Shown one piece after another: positions 46,457 through 50,033 of a DNA stretch of 50,033 nucleotides. The translations under genes were made by a program, and so were the position numbers. Source of the stretch: Synechococcus sp. CO36386bin_29 (GTDB lineage Bacteria; Cyanobacteriota; Cyanobacteriia; PCC-6307; Cyanobiaceae). The notes under the pieces are model-generated. The model had not been told where the DNA came from. It did no database searches and saw only the letters and a program-made list of their open reading frames with translations. The stretch covers positions 1 through 50,033 of the forward strand of contig WTFZ01000037.1 of assembly GCA_011523835.1 (NCBI GenBank), in the 5' to 3' direction. The first letter of the stretch is position 1. The number at the start of each line of letters is the position of its first letter.

Positions 46457-47266
46457 TCAGAGCAGCAGACCCTCATCGAGCAGGGTCTTCAACCGGTCCA
46501 CAAGCTCGGGATCATCAAGCTGCTCAAGAGCGGTGCGAGCCTCATCGCGAACCGTCGCTTCACGATCCTTGAGCAGTGAGCTAACAAACATCTCCACCAC
46601 CTGATCCTGGCGAGGCTTCACCAGATGGTCATACAGTCGGGACAAGGCCCAGATGCAGTTGCTGCGCACAACGGGCTCACTGTCGATCTGAAGGCTCACA
46701 AGCAATTGCCCCGCCGCCAAATCGGCCTTCGCAGGCGAGGTGCTGCCGGCCTCCGCCAGGGAGACAGAGGCCCAGAGGCGCACGGATGCCACATCGGTTT
46801 GCAGCGCGTGGATCAATGGATTAAGAACTGGAGCGTCCGAATAATTACCGAGACTCCAGGCAGTGGCTTTGCGGACATAGGCATTGCTGTCCAACTTGAG
46901 CAGCTGCAGCAGGGGCTGAACCGCCTGCGTTGAAGGATTCCGTCCCAGGGCGTACACAGCGCTCATGCGCACCACTGGGCAGGACTGTTTCAGCAGCGGC
47001 AGCAGCAGGGGAACCGCACGGGGATCACGATGCTCACAGAACACACGCAAACCCTGCAAGCATTGGTCATGGCCCTGTTGCAGCCATTCCAGTCCTTCAT
47101 CACAGGCTCTGGCGGCCAGAAGGGCATCATGCTCTGGGTCATCCAGAGCAATCTCATCGAGGGGGTCCCCGACCAGCTCAGCGGCTAGCTCATTGGCCAG
47201 CACATCAGGATCGATCGCCAGATCGGCCATCGCATCATTCTTTTTGGAGCTGAATGCATCTCCCAT
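46457..47266 (-). CDS. HEAT-repeat protein (bilin-lyase-like fold)
   Basis: The 269-aa protein has an acidic N-terminus and then several HEAT-type helical repeats, each with a hydrophobic two-helix pattern: RAVPLLLPLLKQSCPVVRMS, AVQPLLQLLKLDSNAYVRKA, VLNPLIHALQTDVASVRLW and VVEMFVSSLLKDREATVRDE. The fold is like that of CpcE/F-type phycobilin lyases, but no catalytic assignment follows from that; such proteins can also be protein-interaction scaffolds. An internal ATG at 47230 is an alternative start. It lies 15 bases after the 57-aa membrane protein gene. Confidence 0.8.
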   Translation of the reverse strand: MGDAFSSKKNDAMADLAIDPDVLANELAAELVGDPLDEIALDDPEHDALLAARACDEGLEWLQQGHDQCLQGLRVFCEHRDPRAVPLLLPLLKQSCPVVRMSAVYALGRNPSTQAVQPLLQLLKLDSNAYVRKATAWSLGNYSDAPVLNPLIHALQTDVASVRLWASVSLAEAGSTSPAKADLAAGQLLVSLQIDSEPVVRSNCIWALSRLYDHLVKPRQDQVVEMFVSSLLKDREATVRDEARTALEQLDDPELVDRLKTLLDEGLLL

Positions 47267-47281
47267 GTGCTGATCGTAATC

Positions 47282-47455
47282 TCAGCCCAGTGGTGCGGGA
47301 GCCAGCATGTCCCCCGGAAGCCAGATACGAGCACTCACGGCGACCAGGGCCAGAGCGAACAGAGCCACGATCAGGATGGGCAGCAAGGTGGAACGGAAAA
47401 ACGCCACGACGTTCAAGAGTTCGGCCCATTGTGACTTCCGGAGCACTTGAGCCAC
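47282..47455 (-). CDS. 57-residue membrane protein following the SSS transporter
   Basis: A GTG start lies two bases after the stop of the transporter gene. The 57-aa product begins MAQVLRKSQWAELLNVVAFF, has one long hydrophobic segment (STLLPILIVALFALALVAVS) and ends with a short lumenal or periplasmic tail (ARIWLPGDMLAPAPLG). Its position suggests a small accessory subunit of the transporter or an unrelated linked gene; I cannot tell. The longer frame opened by an ATG at 47533 overlaps the transporter and is unlikely to be the true start. Confidence 0.6.
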   Translation of the reverse strand: MAQVLRKSQWAELLNVVAFFRSTLLPILIVALFALALVAVSARIWLPGDMLAPAPLG

Positions 47456-47457
47456 GT

Positions 47458-49221
47458 TCAGACCAGCGTTACAGCACGCCCCGTCCTCCGCAGCATGACC
47501 AGACCCACTCCGGCGACGACCACCCCAAACCAACCCAGCACCTGCTGGTGCAGCAGAAAGGCTCCCGAACCCAGCAAAGCCCCGAACAGGATGCAGGAAC
47601 TGAACAGGAAGCGGGTCATCAAAGTCGCCAGCGATTCAGCGGCTTCAACATCCCAGCGACGACGCCACTGCTCCCACCCGGGGCCAGGCGGACGCACGGT
47701 TTGCACGAAGCGCTCGAGCACTTCCGGGGATTCCGGCGGTGTCAGCAGCATCACAGTCAGCCAGACCACTGCCGTCAACCCAGTCGTGACCATCAAGCGC
47801 TGGCCGTAATCAGCAATCTGCAGCAGCGGAACAACGGACGTCACAAAACCCACCACGAAGCCGCAGAGCATTGCTGCAAGTTCAGCAGCGGCATTGATCC
47901 GCCACCAGAACCAGCGCAGCACCAGCACCACGCCAGGCCCCGTGCCGATGGCGATCACCAGACGAAAAACAGTGCCAATGCTGTCGCTGATAAGGGCTGT
48001 GATCACACCCAACACGAGCAGGATCACACTCATCAGCTGCCCCACCAGCAGGAGTTCCCGCTGGGAGGCTTGCGGGCGCAGGAAGCGTTGATACAGGTCG
48101 TGGGTCAGGTAGCTGGCGCCCCAGTTCACCGAGGTACTGACCGTGCTCATGAAAGCTGCCACCAGAGACACCACAACAAGGCCGAGCACCACAGGAGGAA
48201 GAAACTGAACAGCCAATGCCGGATAGCTGAGCTCCCAGTCCGCCTGATCGGGTAGAAGCACCAGTGCCGCCAGGGCAACGAGCACCCAGAGCCAGCTGCG
48301 CACGAGGTAATTCACGACCAGAAACACCCAGCCCGCGAGGCGTGCCTCCTGCTCATTGCGAGTGGCCAGCATGCGTTGGATGAACTCACCACCGCCGTCA
48401 CTCCTTCGGAAGCTCCACCACTGCACTGTGAGATAGGCCAGAAAGGTGGACACGCTGATCCCAGCACCGCCGATCCAGGTGAAACCGTTGTCCTCCCAGC
48501 TCCAGGGAACGATGGACAGCAATTCAGGACGACCCAAAGCCTCCAGTTGCTCCAAGAGGGGGCCCATGCCCCCTGCAGCATGAAGGGCGGCCCAGGCGAC
48601 GGCAGCAGCACCGAGCAAGGCCAGGATCAGCTGAATGAAATCCGTGATCACCACTGCCCAGAGTCCGCCGGCCGCGGTGTAAGCCAACACCAGCGCCGCC
48701 ACGATGATCAGGAGAAGCAGCGTGTCGGACAGGCCACCGGCAGCGGGGATGGGCTGATCGGAGACGATGCCAAGAGCACCGACCACCTTGCGCATGGCCA
48801 GAAACGCGTAGCCAATGCCGATGCAGTTCACAGGAAGTGCCAACAGAAAGGCCTTGATTCCTCGCAACCAGGCAGCAGCAGCACCTCCATAGCGCAGTTC
48901 GGTGAAGGCCGCGTCGGTGAGGACTCCACTGCGACGCCAGAGGGGCGCAAAGACCACCGCCATCGCCACGTGCGCGAGTCCGAATCCCCACCACTCCCAG
49001 TTGGCGGCCAGTCCCCGCGTCCCAACGATTCCCGCCACGTAGAGCGGTGTATCGATGGAGAAGGTGGTCGCAGCCATGGACGCACCGGCCAACCAGCCGC
49101 TGAGCCGGCGGCCGGCTACGAAATAGTCGTCTTCGCCGCGGTTGCGCCGTGCCAGCCAGAGCCCCAGAACCAGCGTGCTGACCAAATAGACGATCAGGAT
49201 CAACCAATCAATGCGCGCCAT
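47458..49221 (-). CDS. Sodium:solute symporter family (SSS) transporter
   Basis: The 587-aa protein has about 13 transmembrane helices and the LeuT-fold SSS pattern: WLILIVYLVSTLVLGLWLAR, DDYFVAGRRLSGW, SMAATTFSIDTP, FMSTVSTSVNWGASYLTHDL and TAAGGLWAVVITDFIQ. These match the cyanobacterial/bacterial Na+-coupled family that includes proline, pantothenate and sugar carriers. The substrate cannot be assigned. It starts 30 bases after rlmN. Confidence 0.9.
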   Translation of the reverse strand: MARIDWLILIVYLVSTLVLGLWLARRNRGEDDYFVAGRRLSGWLAGASMAATTFSIDTPLYVAGIVGTRGLAANWEWWGFGLAHVAMAVVFAPLWRRSGVLTDAAFTELRYGGAAAAWLRGIKAFLLALPVNCIGIGYAFLAMRKVVGALGIVSDQPIPAAGGLSDTLLLLIIVAALVLAYTAAGGLWAVVITDFIQLILALLGAAAVAWAALHAAGGMGPLLEQLEALGRPELLSIVPWSWEDNGFTWIGGAGISVSTFLAYLTVQWWSFRRSDGGGEFIQRMLATRNEQEARLAGWVFLVVNYLVRSWLWVLVALAALVLLPDQADWELSYPALAVQFLPPVVLGLVVVSLVAAFMSTVSTSVNWGASYLTHDLYQRFLRPQASQRELLLVGQLMSVILLVLGVITALISDSIGTVFRLVIAIGTGPGVVLVLRWFWWRINAAAELAAMLCGFVVGFVTSVVPLLQIADYGQRLMVTTGLTAVVWLTVMLLTPPESPEVLERFVQTVRPPGPGWEQWRRRWDVEAAESLATLMTRFLFSSCILFGALLGSGAFLLHQQVLGWFGVVVAGVGLVMLRRTGRAVTLV

Positions 49222-49251
49222 GGGGACGAACGGTGATCCGCTGAGTCTCCC

Positions 49252-50033
49252 TTACTTCTGGCGGGAACGCCTGAGCTGCCCGCAGGCTGCATCCTGGTCA
49301 AGGCCGCGGCTGGCACGCAGGCTGACGGCCACCCCACGGCCTTCCAGCACGCGCCGGAATCCCTCGATACGATCCCGCGTGGGACGCCGAAATTCCTCTT
49401 CCTCGATCGGGTTATAGGCGATCAGATTCACGTGACTTTGGAAACCACCGACCCGATCAGCCAGCTCCTGAGCATGAGCCGGATGGTCATTGAGACCGCC
49501 CAACAAGATGTATTCGAAGCTCACACGCCTGCCGGTGATGGCCAGGTAGTGCCGGCAATCCTCCAGAAGCGCGTCGTAGGGATAGGCATGCGCCGTGGGA
49601 ATCAGCTCCTCCCTGAGGGTCTGGTTCGGGGCATGCAGGCTCACCGCCAGGGTGAACTGAGCACGGCCGAGTCGCTCCATGGCCAGTTCAGCCAGCTTGG
49701 GAAGAGTGCGAGGCACTCCCACGGTGCTCACCGTGATTCGGCGCTGGCCGATTCCGAGATCATCGTTAAAACAACGAATCGCATCCAGCACCGCCTCGGT
49801 GTTCAACAGCGGTTCCCCCATGCCCATGAACACCACATGGGATGGACGGCGCTCCATCACCTCACGCACGCTCAGCACCTGCGCAACGATCTCGTGGGTG
49901 TGAAGCGATCGTTGCAGTCCCCCTTTTCCCGTGGCGCAAAACCGACAGGCCATCGGGCATCCCACCTGGCTTGACACACAGACGGTGAGGCGCTGATCCG
50001 TGGGGATGCCGACGGTCTCAAGTGTCTCCCCAT
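49252..50033 (-). CDS. rlmN: 23S rRNA/tRNA adenine-C2 methyltransferase, 3' part
   Basis: The radical SAM enzyme methylates A2503 of 23S rRNA and A37 of tRNA. The visible 259 residues include the radical SAM Cys triad C-x3-C-x2-C in [28 protein letters not shown], and [16 protein letters not shown]. The frame is open to the right edge of the window, so the N-terminal part (about 90 residues in homologues) lies outside. The C-terminal Cys required for catalysis is in [11 protein letters not shown]. Confidence 0.95.
   Translation of the reverse strand, partial: GETLETVGIPTDQRLTVCVSSQVGCPMACRFCATGKGGLQRSLHTHEIVAQVLSVREVMERRPSHVVFMGMGEPLLNTEAVLDAIRCFNDDLGIGQRRITVSTVGVPRTLPKLAELAMERLGRAQFTLAVSLHAPNQTLREELIPTAHAYPYDALLEDCRHYLAITGRRVSFEYILLGGLNDHPAHAQELADRVGGFQSHVNLIAYNPIEEEEFRRPTRDRIEGFRRVLEGRGVAVSLRASRGLDQDAACGQLRRSRQK

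Overview
This window is the chromosome of a marine picocyanobacterium, most likely a Synechococcus (a Cyanobium-like relative is possible). It carries a complete allophycocyanin core gene set (apcE, apcA, apcB, apcC), which Prochlorococcus lacks. It also has a cyanobacterial/plastid-type F-type ATP synthase operon with both b and b' subunits and Atp1, the plastid-type proteins PSRP-3/Ycf65 and Ycf35, system II cytochrome c biogenesis (CcdA, Ccs1), and a biotin operon with the picocyanobacterial BioK esterase. Genes are dense, frequently overlap by 1-4 bases and look GC-rich. By eye I found the HIP1 palindrome GCGATCGC only twice (28295-28302 and 29697-29704), unlike many freshwater cyanobacteria. 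I saw no rRNA, tRNA, IS element, prophage or CRISPR array. This is core genome, not an island.

Layout. 1-284: 3' end of the ATP synthase epsilon gene, facing PSRP-3 across back-to-back terminators. About 980-4340: a HAD hydrolase without a normal start codon, a ChaA-like Ca2+/H+ antiporter and a convergent Xaa-Pro aminopeptidase. 4376-10186: a tight forward operon of a CNNM/CorC-type membrane protein, an Era-like GTPase, nadD, nadE and ald. 10192-12988: a reverse cluster of a 2OG-Fe(II)-oxygenase-like protein, a [2Fe-2S] ferredoxin, a 64-aa protein, a DUF3326 protein and a YchJ/SEC-C protein. 13081-20040: the reverse ATP synthase operon (methyltransferase, atp1, a, c, b', b, delta, alpha, gamma). 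20201-24740: apcE and then apcABC. 24850-28170: ftsW, ccdA, ccs1. 28142-29722: queF (reverse), then a DUF4278 protein, a 73-aa protein and glnB (PII). 29731-33749: tlyA-like (reverse), a 72-aa protein, purB, a 33-aa membrane peptide and fumC. 33768-37469: a Ski2-like helicase and a BASS-family transporter (reverse). 37542-42651: the biotin operon bioF-bioK-bioC-bioD-(51 aa)-bioA, with one reverse small gene inside it. 42635-44197: a DnaJ/DUF3143 pair (reverse) divergent from rsmG. 44173-50033: a long reverse run of rlmN, an SSS transporter, a 57-aa membrane protein, a HEAT-repeat protein, DUF2997, ycf35, a ferredoxin and an aldo/keto reductase.

Functionally the window joins light harvesting (phycobilisome core), energy conversion (ATP synthase), nitrogen/carbon sensing (PII), cofactor synthesis (NAD, biotin, queuosine precursor), cytochrome c assembly and central metabolism (purB, fumC, ald). 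The least explained parts are three conserved-looking multigene modules of unknown purpose: oxygenase/ferredoxin/DUF3326/YchJ; HEAT/DUF2997/Ycf35/ferredoxin/AKR; and a methyltransferase overlapping atp1. There are also several tiny membrane proteins wedged by start/stop overlap between metabolic genes. All functions are inferred from recognised sequence families; no database search was run.
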